A stretch of DNA of 64,000 nt, taken from the NCBI RefSeq assembly GCF_010726955.1, contig NZ_AP022603.1:4092001-4156000 (forward strand), given 5' to 3'. How positions within the stretch are numbered: the stretch's first letter is position 1; every line of letters begins with the position of its first letter. Under the pieces are notes generated by a model, which was given only the letters and a program-made list of their open reading frames with translations, was not told the DNA's origin and searched no databases. Below, piece after piece: positions 24,253 through 33,525 of this stretch. Source of the DNA: Mycolicibacterium fallax (GTDB lineage: Bacteria; Actinomycetota; Actinomycetes; Mycobacteriales; Mycobacteriaceae). The position numbers and the translations under genes were made by a program.

Positions 24253-25388
24253 GCCGCACTCCTTGAGTCTTCGGCGTTGTCGATTTCGCGCAGCGCTGCG
24301 GGGAACAGCACCGCGACAATCAGGAGGAAGCCCAAGGTGAGGAGGGCGTAGTAGGTCACCCAGCCCATGCGGTGCTCGGTGACCGTCACATCAGTGCCGA
24401 GGACGAACTTGGCGTCGTCGTCAGTCCGGTTGAGCATGGCTACCTGGTACTCGGCTTCAGCTTCGGCACGCTCCCGTGAGCCTGCGGGGAGGGCGTCCAC
24501 GTCCGCCCATTTCGCATCCACGTAGGTGCGCGGCATGGTGACGGAGTCGATGCCCTCGCGGTCGATGGTGAGCTGGGAGTGGATCTTGTCCAGTCCATAC
24601 GTCGCGGCGATCTGATTGCGCGCGTTGACGAATCCGTCCGCGTAGAGCGATGCCATGAGCTTCTTGACCTCGGTCGGCAGCGCGTCGGTGCGGACGGGTA
24701 CGTGCTCGCCGCCGATGATGATGCGCCCATCGCCGTCCTCGTTGCGACCGGTCGGAACCTCGTACTCGTTTGCGAGGAACACCCACGGCTTGCGGGTCGC
24801 CGCAAGCTCCTTTGACAGGGACACCAGAGCGGCGCGACGACCGTCCCACTCGTTGAGGGGCGGGACGCCGGCCGGCATCTCGGAGAACTTGCTGCCCGCC
24901 AACAGGTCGCGGCGGAACGCCACATCTCCGAAGCGTCCATCCTTGGGCTCGGAAACCCACTCGCCGCCCTCCCCACGGGCATTGCGGACGGTCGATGGGT
25001 AGGAAGCCAGCCACTCGTCAAAACGGTCCTGCTGGTGGTTCTGCGCCGCCTGCGCCTCCTCGCTGAGGGACACGGAATAGGTGGGGTTCAAGCGGGTGTA
25101 GACGGTTCCCGCGAGCACTCCGACACCGAGGACCACCGCGACGACTGCGGCGATGACGCGAAGGCTCGGACGGTGCTTCGGGGGCTCCGGTGGCGACCAG
25201 AGTGCGGTCAACCCGGTGTCCTCGGTAGTCCAGACGGGCACCACAGGCTTGTCGGGAGTCATGTCCAGGACGCCGTCGTCATCGGCGACATCGTCCGTCG
25301 TGGGCTCTGGCTCGAAGTCCTCGTCGGTGAGGTCAACGATGGTGATCTTGTTGCCGCCGCCGTGGGTCGGCTCCCTGCTCTCGGTCAC
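24249..25388 (-). CDS. Membrane protein with large external domain
   Basis: 379 residues. The first 70 are acidic and disordered (DLTDEDFEPEPTTDD). One membrane segment lies at about 77-97 (VIAAVVAVVLGVGVLAGTVY), then 240 residues of mixed fold facing the other side, and a second membrane segment at about 343-366 (YYALLTLGFLLIVAVLFPA). I do not recognise the central domain. Two membrane spans flanking a soluble domain, in an operon with putative secreted proteins and peptidases, suggest a channel or anchor part. It begins 4 bases inside the HTH gene (ATGA), so it is translationally coupled to that regulator. Confidence 0.7.
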   Translation of the reverse strand: MTESREPTHGGGNKITIVDLTDEDFEPEPTTDDVADDDGVLDMTPDKPVVPVWTTEDTGLTALWSPPEPPKHRPSLRVIAAVVAVVLGVGVLAGTVYTRLNPTYSVSLSEEAQAAQNHQQDRFDEWLASYPSTVRNARGEGGEWVSEPKDGRFGDVAFRRDLLAGSKFSEMPAGVPPLNEWDGRRAALVSLSKELAATRKPWVFLANEYEVPTGRNEDGDGRIIIGGEHVPVRTDALPTEVKKLMASLYADGFVNARNQIAATYGLDKIHSQLTIDREGIDSVTMPRTYVDAKWADVDALPAGSRERAEAEAEYQVAMLNRTDDDAKFVLGTDVTVTEHRMGWVTYYALLTLGFLLIVAVLFPAALREIDNAEDSRSAA

Positions 25389-25603
25389 TGGTCAGCTCCT
25401 TTTCGTCCGAGCATTTGGTGGACAGCGGACGTGGACACACCCATCGCTCCAGCGAGCTGGGGGAGTGTCCAACCCTGATCGCGCAGCGCGCGGGCGGTGT
25501 CCGTGCGACGACGGCGCAAGTCTCGAACATGGGTGTTCGCCCTGTTCAGGGACTTCTTCAGGGTCATCAAGTCCTGCCCTGTGGGTGTCCGCGTATCGCT
25601 CAT
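25385..25603 (-). CDS. Small HTH DNA-binding protein, likely repressor of its own operon
   Basis: 72 residues from ATG 25601-25603. The C-terminal half reads RALRDQGWTLPQLAGAMGVSTSAVHQMLGRK, a clear helix-turn-helix. A -10 box TATAGT (complement of 25611-25616) ends 7 bases before the ATG, so the message may be leaderless, as is common in mycobacteria. Four copies of a motif like GRATRRCTATGC lie over and upstream of this promoter (25606-25737), and two more lie 9.6 kb away before the membrane/translocase operon. The simplest view is an autorepressor controlling both operons. Confidence 0.7.
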   Translation of the reverse strand: MSDTRTPTGQDLMTLKKSLNRANTHVRDLRRRRTDTARALRDQGWTLPQLAGAMGVSTSAVHQMLGRKGADQ

Positions 25604-25605
25604 GT

Positions 25606-25737
25606 GGATAACTATACAGGAAGATGAATAGCTATGCACGGAAACGAGCACCTATTTGTGCAGGTAGACGTGTTAATACGGAGTCAACACGGTTAGCTGA
25701 TTCGGGACACTATGCGTGCAGGTGAATAACTATGCGC
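25606..25737. promoter_or_regulatory. Operator repeats (GRATRRCTATGC) at the HTH promoter
   Basis: GGATAACTATACAGG (25606-25620), GAATAGCTATGCAC (25626-25639), a shorter CTATGCGTGCAGG (25710-25722) and GAATAACTATGCGC (25724-25737). The first overlaps the -10 box of the HTH gene. Matching words recur at 35206-35217 and 35226-35237. Confidence 0.6.
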
Positions 25738-26004
25738 AACAGTAGGGGAAGCCGAAACGCCTGGTCGTCGGCGGTACCGCAGCCGAGCTTCTGCTGCATG
25801 GCGGACGGCGGGCTGCTTGTTGTATTGAGGAGACGAGAATTGTTCGACGGGGTTTTCGTCCGCACAGAGTTGGAGGGCTGTTCCGATGCCGTCCACAACG
25901 CCCATAGCGCGGCGGAACTGCTCTAGGTCTCAGACATGCCCGATCCCGCAGCGCGATTGTCTATCTGGGTGCGTCAGAGAGGTTATTTTCGTGGTTTGTG
26001 AGGG

Positions 26005-26281
26005 TCCGGGAACAAAGTGGGGACAAACTCTGCTCAGGAAACACCCTCTGACCTGCACCGGGACAAAGTAGGAGGTACTTCACCTTGTTGTTTTCCTAGG
26101 GAGAAATGATATTAACACCCTGTCTATACCACACTTATAGCTACAGCAAACATCTACTGTAATCGGGGGTGTTAATATCATTTTCGCCTATAGCTCCAAC
26201 AAGATGAGAAACAAGGACTTTGTCCCGGTGCAGGTCAGAGGGGGTGAGCGATGAGGAGTTTGTCCCCACTTTGTTCCCGGA
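26005..26281. other. Nested palindromes, candidate replication origin
   Basis: Two 65-base arms (26005-26069 and 26217-26281) are inverted repeats, matching almost fully at both ends (GGGAACAAAGTGGGGACAAA; CCTCTGACCTGCACCGGGAC) with a diverged middle. Inside them CTTGTTG (26084) pairs with CAACAAG (26197), then a perfect 17-bp inverted repeat AAATGATATTAACACCC (26104-26120) / GGGTGTTAATATCATTT (26167-26183), then TACAG / CTGTA in the centre. The region is AT-rich for this genome and stands just ahead of the primase, helicase and polymerase genes. I see nothing recognisable in 25741-26004 or in 26358-26731 beyond presumed promoters. Confidence 0.65.
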
Positions 26282-26309
26282 TTGCTGAAATCGCCGAAAT
26301 CCCCGCTCC

Positions 26310-26357
26310 GATTCTCGTCCCCTGTTCTCCGCCAGCAAACTTTTGGGGACGAGAATC
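26310..26357. repeat. 13-bp inverted repeat next to the candidate origin
   Basis: GATTCTCGTCCCC (26310-26322) and GGGGACGAGAATC (26345-26357) are exact complements separated by 22 bases. It is probably part of the same replication or regulatory region. The word GGGGACAAA/GGGGACGA also appears in the larger arms. Confidence 0.7.
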
Positions 26358-26731
26358 TGTATCGCGCGCCCTCATCTTCCGTTTGCCTTCCCGCCCTCCA
26401 GCCCTCCGCTTTTCCTGGGTCGTCTAGCGCCCTATTGGTGACATAGGCGAGTGTCAGCCGTAGCGCTTTTCCGCTTGAAACGGTAGCCGAACGGCGCGTC
26501 ATTTAGTGACCTTGCTCACACTTCCTGTATTCACACCGCTACGTGCTGCGAACGCAATTGTTTGCTGGCGCTTGGCGGAAAGTCGGATAGCGCCTGATAA
26601 ATGGCGGCGTATAGGGATGATATACGGTGGTAACTAGGGCTCTGACCAGTGTTTATATGACATTAACAACTGTCACGGCGACACGAAATCGACCCGTGCA
26701 AACAACTGCCTTGGCGTTTATTGTGGTAGCT

Positions 26732-26974
26732 ATGAAAGCAAACAAGCCCCGCACTCCACGGGTTCAGCACTTGGGTCTGGAGACGGTCAGCTCCATTCAC
26801 CGCCGTCATAACATCGCGCGGCAGACCGTTCTCCGTGCCATTGAATCGGGACGGCTCCCCGCGTATGTCGCGAAAACGGATGACGTAGGGCGTCCCATTT
26901 ATCTGGTCAAGCCCTCCGACGCCGACTCCCTGTGGGGAATTTTGCCCATCGACCACGAACTCGTATCAGCCTGA
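26732..26974 (+). CDS. Small HTH (excisionase-like / MerR-like) protein
   Basis: 80 residues from ATG 26732. SSIHRRHNIARQTVLRAIES is a winged helix-turn-helix of the Xis/MerR kind, followed by a short wing (AYVAKTDDVGRPIYLVK). No ribosome site is present, so the message may be leaderless or the start lies elsewhere. It sits between the candidate origin and the replication genes, and a hairpin terminator follows. Likely roles are control of the replication operon or an architectural protein at the origin. The integrase-linked Xis-like gene is a separate one near attR. Confidence 0.6.
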   Translation: MKANKPRTPRVQHLGLETVSSIHRRHNIARQTVLRAIESGRLPAYVAKTDDVGRPIYLVKPSDADSLWGILPIDHELVSA

Positions 26975-26983
26975 GACAGCAAT

Positions 26984-27019
26984 CAGGGCGGGTCGCCTGA
27001 GAAACGAAACCCGCCCTGA
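26984..27019 (+). terminator. Hairpin between the HTH gene and the helicase gene
   Basis: TCAGGGCGGGT (26984-26994) pairs with ACCCGCCCTGA (27009-27019) around a 14-base loop. No T run follows. It lies just ahead of the helicase start and could be a terminator or an attenuator of the replication operon. Confidence 0.55.
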
Positions 27020-27036
27020 TGGAAAGCGCTAATAAA

Positions 27037-28968
27037 ATGGTAACATCTGAATCCAACGCCGTCGAGTCTAATCACGTCTCCGACGATGAGTATGTTCTGC
27101 CCGACGAGCCTGATTACCCCGAGGATGCAGAGCAGCCCGACGTGGGAGAAGCCTCCGACTCCAAGCCTGTTAAGGCGCGGCGTCCTGGTATCCCGCAGTC
27201 GGACACCGACCCCCGCGAATTGCTAGCGGAGTATGTCGAAATTGATGGGGAATTGCGCGAGCCCTCCATCAAGGACTACCTGAACCAGCCGCTGCAAGCG
27301 CCACCGGTGGTCGTCCAGGCGATACACCGCGAGGTGGCCGGCGCAGTTGCTGCCCTGATGGACAGACGGCTGCGGTACCACCGCGCCGAGAACACCTTCT
27401 ATGAGTGGGACGGCACCTCCACCTCGGAGATCACCGACTCCCGCGCCCGCGAACTGGTGAAGCAGTGCTGCACACCCCCCGACCACGAAGCGAAGTCGAG
27501 TCAGCTCGTCATCCCGGTGAAGACCGTCGCCATTGGACCGTCCGAGGGCAAGCGCCTGGAAGCCCAGGGCTATGGCACTTACGACTCGTCGTTCGGGAGG
27601 TTCACGCTCAGTGATGGAACGGTCATCACTGAATACTCGGTTCCCGCCGACGCCTGGATCGGGGACACCATGAACACGAACAAGATTTTCGAGGATTTTC
27701 GCGGGCGTGACAGCGTCCTGATGAAGGGCGACTTCGACTCGGAGCCCTACCTGCTCCGCTCCGGTGACCAGGTGCTGGATCTGTCGGAGGGATCGCTGGC
27801 TGAAGGAATCCGCACGCGGCGCGCCAACCGCCATGACCTGATGCTCCGCAGCGTCGGACCAGACTTTGACATCGACGCACGGTGCCCAAAGTGGGTGCAG
27901 TTCGTTGCCGAGGTCACCTCGCACACAGACCGTGACACCGGTGAGGTCATCGAGCGTCCCCACATCGCGGAGTACCTGCAGAAAGCGGCGGGGCTGTCGT
28001 TGGTCGGCAGGTTGATTGAGCAGACGCATTTCATCCTGTGGGCAAGGACGGGAAGCAACGGAAAGTCCGTTTTCATCGCGACGTTGCTCCATGTGATGGG
28101 CACCTACGCCGGGATTCTCCCGAAGACCGTCCTTGAGGAAAAGCCCGCATCGTCCGGACCAACCACCGACCTCACCGTGCTCAACGGTGCGCGCATGGCG
28201 TACGCCAAGGAGACCAAGAAGGTTCGGTGGGACGCGGAACTGCTCAAGGAGCTGCGCAGCCCTGAGCGACTGACAGCTCGAAAGCTGTACCAAGACAACA
28301 CATCCTGGACACCGACACACACGCTGTGGCTGACCACGAACAATGCTCCGCGCGTCCCCGCGAACGACTTGGCGTTCTGGCGCGGTGTCCAGATCGTGCC
28401 GTTCGACCAGCGTTGGTGGAGCGAAAACGACTCCGACGAACTCCGCCGCTTGTCCATCGCACCCGCCAATCCGAAGCTCGGTGACGAGCTGGCTGAGGAA
28501 GCACCGGGGATCCTGAACTGGATGTTGGAGGGGCTGCGCCTCTACTACGCAGAGGGCTTGACAGTCCCGGAAGAGGTTCGTGCGGCGACCGCAGAAGCGC
28601 AGGGCGCGGGATCGGTGTGGACGGACTTCCTCATGGAGTACATCGAGGTCACCGAGGACGAGTCCGACACCGTGGAAGTGCGGATGCTGTTCAACCTGTG
28701 GAAGGAGTACAAGAGCCAGAACAGCCAACGATCCTCGCTGACGCCTTCCAGTCCTCCGTCCTTGGAGATGGAGATGCTGGAGTCGGTGCCCTCCGCGAGG
28801 CTCATCCGCCCCGAACCGGGCAAGCGCCGCACCGTCAAGAAGATCGCGGGTATCAAGCTCACCGAGGCTGGGGAGGACGCCAAACAGGCGTTGATGGGCA
28901 GCGTGGACGGCAAGTCCAACGTCCGCACCGTGGACTTCGGAACCGTGCAAGTGGGGATGTCGGTATGA
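27037..28968 (+). CDS. Phage/plasmid-type replicative helicase (D5/P4 family, superfamily 3)
   Basis: 643 residues. I took ATG 27037 because GGAAAG lies about 10 bases upstream; ATG 27019 falls within a hairpin arm. The first 45 residues are acidic. The C-terminal half is the superfamily 3 ATPase: Walker A TGSNGKSV near residue 338, then TDLTVLNGARMAYAKET, and the sensor stretch THTLWLTTNNAPRVP, followed by FWRGVQIVPFD as in P4-type and D5-type primase-helicases. It would load at the origin and unwind DNA. The primase function is probably in the next gene, whose start overlaps this stop (ATGA). Confidence 0.88.
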   Translation: MVTSESNAVESNHVSDDEYVLPDEPDYPEDAEQPDVGEASDSKPVKARRPGIPQSDTDPRELLAEYVEIDGELREPSIKDYLNQPLQAPPVVVQAIHREVAGAVAALMDRRLRYHRAENTFYEWDGTSTSEITDSRARELVKQCCTPPDHEAKSSQLVIPVKTVAIGPSEGKRLEAQGYGTYDSSFGRFTLSDGTVITEYSVPADAWIGDTMNTNKIFEDFRGRDSVLMKGDFDSEPYLLRSGDQVLDLSEGSLAEGIRTRRANRHDLMLRSVGPDFDIDARCPKWVQFVAEVTSHTDRDTGEVIERPHIAEYLQKAAGLSLVGRLIEQTHFILWARTGSNGKSVFIATLLHVMGTYAGILPKTVLEEKPASSGPTTDLTVLNGARMAYAKETKKVRWDAELLKELRSPERLTARKLYQDNTSWTPTHTLWLTTNNAPRVPANDLAFWRGVQIVPFDQRWWSENDSDELRRLSIAPANPKLGDELAEEAPGILNWMLEGLRLYYAEGLTVPEEVRAATAEAQGAGSVWTDFLMEYIEVTEDESDTVEVRMLFNLWKEYKSQNSQRSSLTPSSPPSLEMEMLESVPSARLIRPEPGKRRTVKKIAGIKLTEAGEDAKQALMGSVDGKSNVRTVDFGTVQVGMSV

Positions 28969-30812
28969 CCGCGCAGGGATCTCTGAACCGCGCGCTGTCC
29001 CTGGCGCAGACACGTGGATGGCGCACCATCCCGCTTTTGCCGTACATGAAACTCCCCGCCGTCTCGGAGTTCTATCAGCGACAGACCATCAACCCTGGTG
29101 AGCTTGAGGTGATGTGGAAGGAGGCTCAGGATCGGATCGCGAGCCTGACTTCCCGCGTCGCAGCAGGACGCGTTGAAGACGAAGACCTTGCCGATGTTGT
29201 GAGGTCCCACCCGGACTACGCGGAGCTGGAGCCGAACATCGCTGTCTTGCTTGGACATTCGCGCCTGGTGATCGTGGATGTGGACACCACCGACCAGATG
29301 CACGCATGGCTGGCATTCTGCGAGCGTCACGGCTATGACCCTGGACCGCGCACTCAGGCGTCGCCCGGGGTGATCACCCGCGAGGGCACTGTCAAACACG
29401 ACGGGATGGGGCATTTCTTCTACGCCCTCCCTGACGACATCGACGGCGACGAGTTGAACCGCTCGGGAGTCTCGCTGCCTTTGGGGGAGCCGACCGTTGC
29501 GTGCGAGACCGAGGAAGCGCGCAAGGCTGCGGTACCGGTGCTGATGACGGGCAAGCGGTATGCCCTGATCGCGCCATCAACCCGCGCCGAAGGTGCCTAC
29601 GTCCCCACCGCAGGCACCGCGATTCGTCCCCTGCCCGCGTTCCTTGCAGCCCCACTCCGAGAGCACCTGAACTCACGTCGTGCTCAGCGGGAGAAGGCTC
29701 AGTCCCGCTCCGCGCATCTTGCGCGCGAAGACCGTCTGTGGGCATGGGATGACCACACCCCGTGGACCGACATCCTCGAAGGCTGGGAAGAGACCGACGT
29801 TGACGGCGAGGGATGTGTAACCCTGCGCCATCCCGACGCGTCCAGCAATCGCTCCGCCGTTGCGCATGCGGTCGGCTGCAGCCATTTGCGGAACAGTGAC
29901 TGTGACGCGCCGCCACCGGTGACGTTCTTCACGTCCACCCTCCCCGATTGGGTGCTTTCCGCATTGGAGACCACTGAGAACAAGCAGACCGTGGGAAAGC
30001 TGAAGCTGTACGCGCACAAGCTCTACGGCGGAGATGTTCGGACAGCACGTCGGATGTTGGGGCTGGCAGACCACGCCCCCACACGGGCGAGGAAGGCGTC
30101 CACATCGAACGCGCCTTCCGCTGGTGGATGGAAGACCGTCCAGTTCGTCAAGCAGGCACCAGTGAAATTGAACCTGCCGCCGCGACCCGTCCGTGCCCGC
30201 CGCACTTCCGATGTCGAGGTGGTCGAGCCTGTTGTGGCTGCGCCGACCGCCGCGACGGAGACCATCGACCCGCCGAAGGCAGAGCCGGAGAAGACACCCG
30301 CCAAGAAGACACCCGCCAAGAAGCCCGCAGTCAAGAAGGCATCCGCAGCGCCTGAGTCCTACGATCCCGCGTGGGATTCAGAGTTCACCGACTCCGTGCC
30401 CGAGATCCAGCCCTGGGAACCCGCGTCGTTGCACGACCACGCAGCGCGATTCATCGCCTCCCATGCCGCCCCGACAACACACGAGATCTGGGAGAGCATC
30501 GCAGCGCGCGAAGTTCGCTTGTCTGAATGGGCCGGCAAGGACTCGGAGTCCGAGAAGTGGACTGACCGCGACCGCGAACGTCGGCAGACACGCGCTGACC
30601 TGTTCGCCATCCGCCACTTGCCCATCACGGATCTCGCAGAGTACTTGGGTGTCAACCCCGAGCGTGCCCGCGCATTGGCTCGTGTGCTCATACCGACCGC
30701 CGCACAGGCGGGTTTCGTCATCCGCGACCGCCCCCGTGGCGACCCGCTGCGGTACATGGTTCCCCCCTCGAAGCCAGAAGATTCCGACCTCGCAATTTGG
30801 AAGGTGCAGTAG
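28965..30812 (+). CDS. Bifunctional DNA primase/polymerase (Prim-Pol) protein
   Basis: 615 residues. N-terminal Prim-Pol domain of the archaeo-eukaryotic primase type: RGWRTIPLLPYMKLPA at the start, the metal-binding DVD in LVIVDVDTTDQ near residue 104, and GHFFYALPDDI with the expected His. The middle has a CSHLRNSDC segment that may bind zinc. Residues 440-465 form a Lys/Pro/Ala linker (repeated KKTPAK), and the C-terminal 150 residues contain an HTH-like part (ITDLAEYLGVNPERARAL). It should make primers for the polymerase encoded next. AICE RepPP proteins use the same domain. Start overlaps the helicase stop. Confidence 0.83.
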   Translation: MTAQGSLNRALSLAQTRGWRTIPLLPYMKLPAVSEFYQRQTINPGELEVMWKEAQDRIASLTSRVAAGRVEDEDLADVVRSHPDYAELEPNIAVLLGHSRLVIVDVDTTDQMHAWLAFCERHGYDPGPRTQASPGVITREGTVKHDGMGHFFYALPDDIDGDELNRSGVSLPLGEPTVACETEEARKAAVPVLMTGKRYALIAPSTRAEGAYVPTAGTAIRPLPAFLAAPLREHLNSRRAQREKAQSRSAHLAREDRLWAWDDHTPWTDILEGWEETDVDGEGCVTLRHPDASSNRSAVAHAVGCSHLRNSDCDAPPPVTFFTSTLPDWVLSALETTENKQTVGKLKLYAHKLYGGDVRTARRMLGLADHAPTRARKASTSNAPSAGGWKTVQFVKQAPVKLNLPPRPVRARRTSDVEVVEPVVAAPTAATETIDPPKAEPEKTPAKKTPAKKPAVKKASAAPESYDPAWDSEFTDSVPEIQPWEPASLHDHAARFIASHAAPTTHEIWESIAAREVRLSEWAGKDSESEKWTDRDRERRQTRADLFAIRHLPITDLAEYLGVNPERARALARVLIPTAAQAGFVIRDRPRGDPLRYMVPPSKPEDSDLAIWKVQ

Positions 30813-32657
30813 ATGTACGCCCTCAAAACCCGCCCAACAGATGACTATGTGGTGTTCGCGCCGCCCGCCGACGTTGACCCAACCTCCGACATCGAAGCGG
30901 TCATCCGCTCGCTGAACGGCGCTCCGCTCGCCGCCGACACGGAGACCACGGGACTCGGATGGTTCGACACCATGACGCTGGCTTCGTTCGCCTCCGACAC
31001 CCACGCCGTGGTTCTGGATATGACATCCGAGGATCACCGCATCGCGGTCGGGATCCTGTTTCAGCGCGTGCTGGCCGGTGAGTTTGAGATTGTCATGCAC
31101 AACGCCCAGTTCGACGCGTTGCATTTCGACCGTGCGGGACTGGTGGACGGTGTCGAACTTCTCGGACACACCACCGACACGTACACCCTCGCCTCACTGA
31201 TCGAGACACCGGACAACGACACGAAGTCACGAGGGCTGAAGGCGCTCTCCGACGATTGGCTGCCTCACAGCGCCGCCACGGCAGCCCAGGCGGAGATGCA
31301 CTTGATGTGGGCGGAGCGCGGCTGGTCATCGAGGTCCGCCTGGTCGAAGATGCATCCGCGCAATCCCGCGTTCCTTCGTTACAGCGCCGCCGACGCCATC
31401 GACACCCGCCGTCTGTACCGCACCATCCACCCACTTGCCGCCGCAGCGGCTACCGCCGCGACCCTTGAGCGCGAACGCCGCGCATCCCAGCTCGCCGCAC
31501 GTATGCAACGGCGCGGATTCCTCGTTGACCGCGAAGGACTCCAGCAGTGGCTCACCGACGCCGAAGCGCGCGCCGTGGAGTTGTTGGCGCGACTGAACGC
31601 ACACGGAATTCAGAACCCGAATTCCACTCGGCAGGTACGCGACGCCATCGAGGCGGAACTTCGCAGCGCGTGGGGGACGAAGGAACCTCCGCTGTCCGAG
31701 GTGGAGACCGATGCGCTGCTTGAGCGGATGCTGCCGAACACCGCCGCCGCGACGTTGGAACTGCTGAAGGGAAGCAGCGCTATCGTCACCGACCTGCTAG
31801 CGCATCGGGCACTCACCAAAACCATCGGCACCTATGCCAAGCCGTGGCTGCGTGAGTCGGAGCGTGACGGACGGATCCACGCCTCACTGAATCCGCTGCG
31901 CGCTTCCACCGGGCGCTGGTCTTCGTCCAACCCGAACCTGCAGAACGTGCCGAAGGCTCTACGTAAGTTCATCGTCCCGCGCCCTGGCTATGTTCTAGTC
32001 TCCGCCGACTTTCGTTCGGTTGAAGTTCGCCTCGGAGGCGCGCTGTCGGGCGATGCCCGCATGCTTGCGGATCTCCGCGCGGGTCTTGACCCGTATATGG
32101 AAGTGGCTAAAGCCGCGTTCGGCGATGACGCCACCGAGGAACAACGCAACGCGATGAAGCCGGTCCTGCTCGGACGGATGTATGGACGCGGCGAACGCTC
32201 CATCGCAGACGCCTGGCAGGTGAAGGAAAAGGACACCCCCTATGAGGAACTGTTCGAACGCGCAAAACGGCTGAGCCGCGAGGGCATCGACGCCCGATAC
32301 CCCGAACTGAAGCCTGCCGCAGCCGCAGCGATGGCGCGTGTCGCAGCGGGCAATGTCCGCATCCAACTTCCGTCCGGACGCGCCTTGTCCAAGTCGCCCG
32401 CGATGGCGAAGGACGCCTTTAACGCCTTGGTTCAGGGCGCGGGACGGGACGAACTCGTGGACGCGGGTATCCGCTTGGCGGACGCGGGATTCGCCGACAA
32501 CCTCTGGTTGTGCATCCACGACGAATGGGTGTTGGAGATCCCCGACACCGATGTTGAGGCGACGGTTGAGCGCATCACATCAATCATGGCAACCACGTTC
32601 AACGGGGTGCCCATCGACGCCGACGCGAAAGTGCTCGGAACGCACTGGGACAAATGA
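30813..32657 (+). CDS. Family A DNA polymerase with 3'-5' exonuclease
   Basis: 614 residues, like phage-type Pol I without a 5' nuclease. Exonuclease motifs: DTETTG near residue 42, HNAQFDALHF and YSAADAIDTRRLY. Polymerase motifs: SSNPNLQNVP, motif A DFRSVEVR near 398 (instead of the common DYSQIELR), motif B RNAMKPVLLGRMYG, and motif C HDEW near 569. All catalytic acidic residues are present. It immediately follows the Prim-Pol gene and so forms a three-gene replisome with it and the helicase. A dedicated replicative polymerase is typical of phages and unusual for a conjugative element. Confidence 0.93.
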   Translation: MYALKTRPTDDYVVFAPPADVDPTSDIEAVIRSLNGAPLAADTETTGLGWFDTMTLASFASDTHAVVLDMTSEDHRIAVGILFQRVLAGEFEIVMHNAQFDALHFDRAGLVDGVELLGHTTDTYTLASLIETPDNDTKSRGLKALSDDWLPHSAATAAQAEMHLMWAERGWSSRSAWSKMHPRNPAFLRYSAADAIDTRRLYRTIHPLAAAAATAATLERERRASQLAARMQRRGFLVDREGLQQWLTDAEARAVELLARLNAHGIQNPNSTRQVRDAIEAELRSAWGTKEPPLSEVETDALLERMLPNTAAATLELLKGSSAIVTDLLAHRALTKTIGTYAKPWLRESERDGRIHASLNPLRASTGRWSSSNPNLQNVPKALRKFIVPRPGYVLVSADFRSVEVRLGGALSGDARMLADLRAGLDPYMEVAKAAFGDDATEEQRNAMKPVLLGRMYGRGERSIADAWQVKEKDTPYEELFERAKRLSREGIDARYPELKPAAAAAMARVAAGNVRIQLPSGRALSKSPAMAKDAFNALVQGAGRDELVDAGIRLADAGFADNLWLCIHDEWVLEIPDTDVEATVERITSIMATTFNGVPIDADAKVLGTHWDK

Positions 32658-32707
32658 TCCCCGCGCATCGCTGTTAACCAACCATCAACAACACAAGGAG
32701 AAACACC

Positions 32708-33244
32708 ATGAACGACGTAATCGAAACCTACGACTCCAACGAAGCGCGCTCCGACGCTGAGCGGCTGCGCGATGCCGTCGCCGCGCTTGCAGACGTGGTC
32801 GATGAGGTGTGCGGTCGGGTCACGTACACCGACGACTCTCACGACCGCGAACGCGACTTCTCCACACCGGACATGGACGAGGCGCGGAGCAGTGCCACCG
32901 CCCTCACCTCCGCGCTGATCGTAGTGAAGGAGTACGCGGAGCAACCGGCTTCAGAAATGGAGGAGGCTGCGGATGCTGTCGATGAGAACGACGCAAGCCT
33001 GGCGGAGGAGTACTGCGTTGGACGATTCCCGCTGCCCGATGGGTATGCGCGGTGGGACGACGTTCCGCTCAACGCGCTGCCACCGGAGGACCACTGCAAC
33101 CGTATGAGTAGTGGGATGCAGTTCGCCGCGCGCGTGGCTAGAGACCCGATCTCGCGCTATGTCTGCAAAGCGTGTGGGCAGCACTACAGGGCTCGTAACT
33201 GGGTCGGACCATGCGATGCGTGCCGCAAAGAAGGGCGCAAATGA
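32708..33244 (+). CDS. Hypothetical protein with C-terminal zinc finger
   Basis: 178 residues, preceded by AAGGAG. The N-terminal 120 residues are acidic helices (ERLRDAVAALADVVDEV, SATALTSALIVVKEY). The C-terminal end YVCKACGQHYRARN...CDACRK gives two Cys pairs for zinc. It belongs to the replication operon by position, and its stop overlaps the next start (ATGA). It may be a DNA- or replisome-binding accessory. Confidence 0.65.
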   Translation: MNDVIETYDSNEARSDAERLRDAVAALADVVDEVCGRVTYTDDSHDRERDFSTPDMDEARSSATALTSALIVVKEYAEQPASEMEEAADAVDENDASLAEEYCVGRFPLPDGYARWDDVPLNALPPEDHCNRMSSGMQFAARVARDPISRYVCKACGQHYRARNWVGPCDACRKEGRK

Positions 33245-33525
33245 TGACCACCACCACCACCACGGCTGAGCGCATCAACGCCCTCACCAACCCGTACACC
33301 CTCCACCGGGAAACCGCGCACGAGGTTCTGCTCTTCGCTGACAGCCCGCACGGCATGCCCTTGTCCATGCTGCTGTCGGCGTGGGGAGCCGCCCGAATCG
33401 GTGTCCCGCTGACAGTCCTGCTGGCTCATCGCGCGGTCAATGTCACGGACGGAATCGTGACCGTCACCAATCCCGTCGCAGACTTGAACGAGCTTGTGTT
33501 CGCCAGTGGGAACGGTTCGGGATGA
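33241..33525 (+). CDS. Hypothetical protein
   Basis: 94 residues, starting MMTTTTTTAERINAL. The body is a compact alpha/beta segment (HETAHEVLLFADSP is close; then SMLLSAWGAARIGVPLTVLLAHRAV). Not recognised, no sure membrane span. Overlaps both neighbours by ATGA, so it is co-translated within the operon. Confidence 0.65.
   Translation: MMTTTTTTAERINALTNPYTLHRETAHEVLLFADSPHGMPLSMLLSAWGAARIGVPLTVLLAHRAVNVTDGIVTVTNPVADLNELVFASGNGSG

Noticed and set aside
20522..25388. A complete ESX/type VII secretion locus
   Set aside because: No EccB, EccC, EccD, EccE or mycosin gene is present; only possible substrates and surface proteins are seen.
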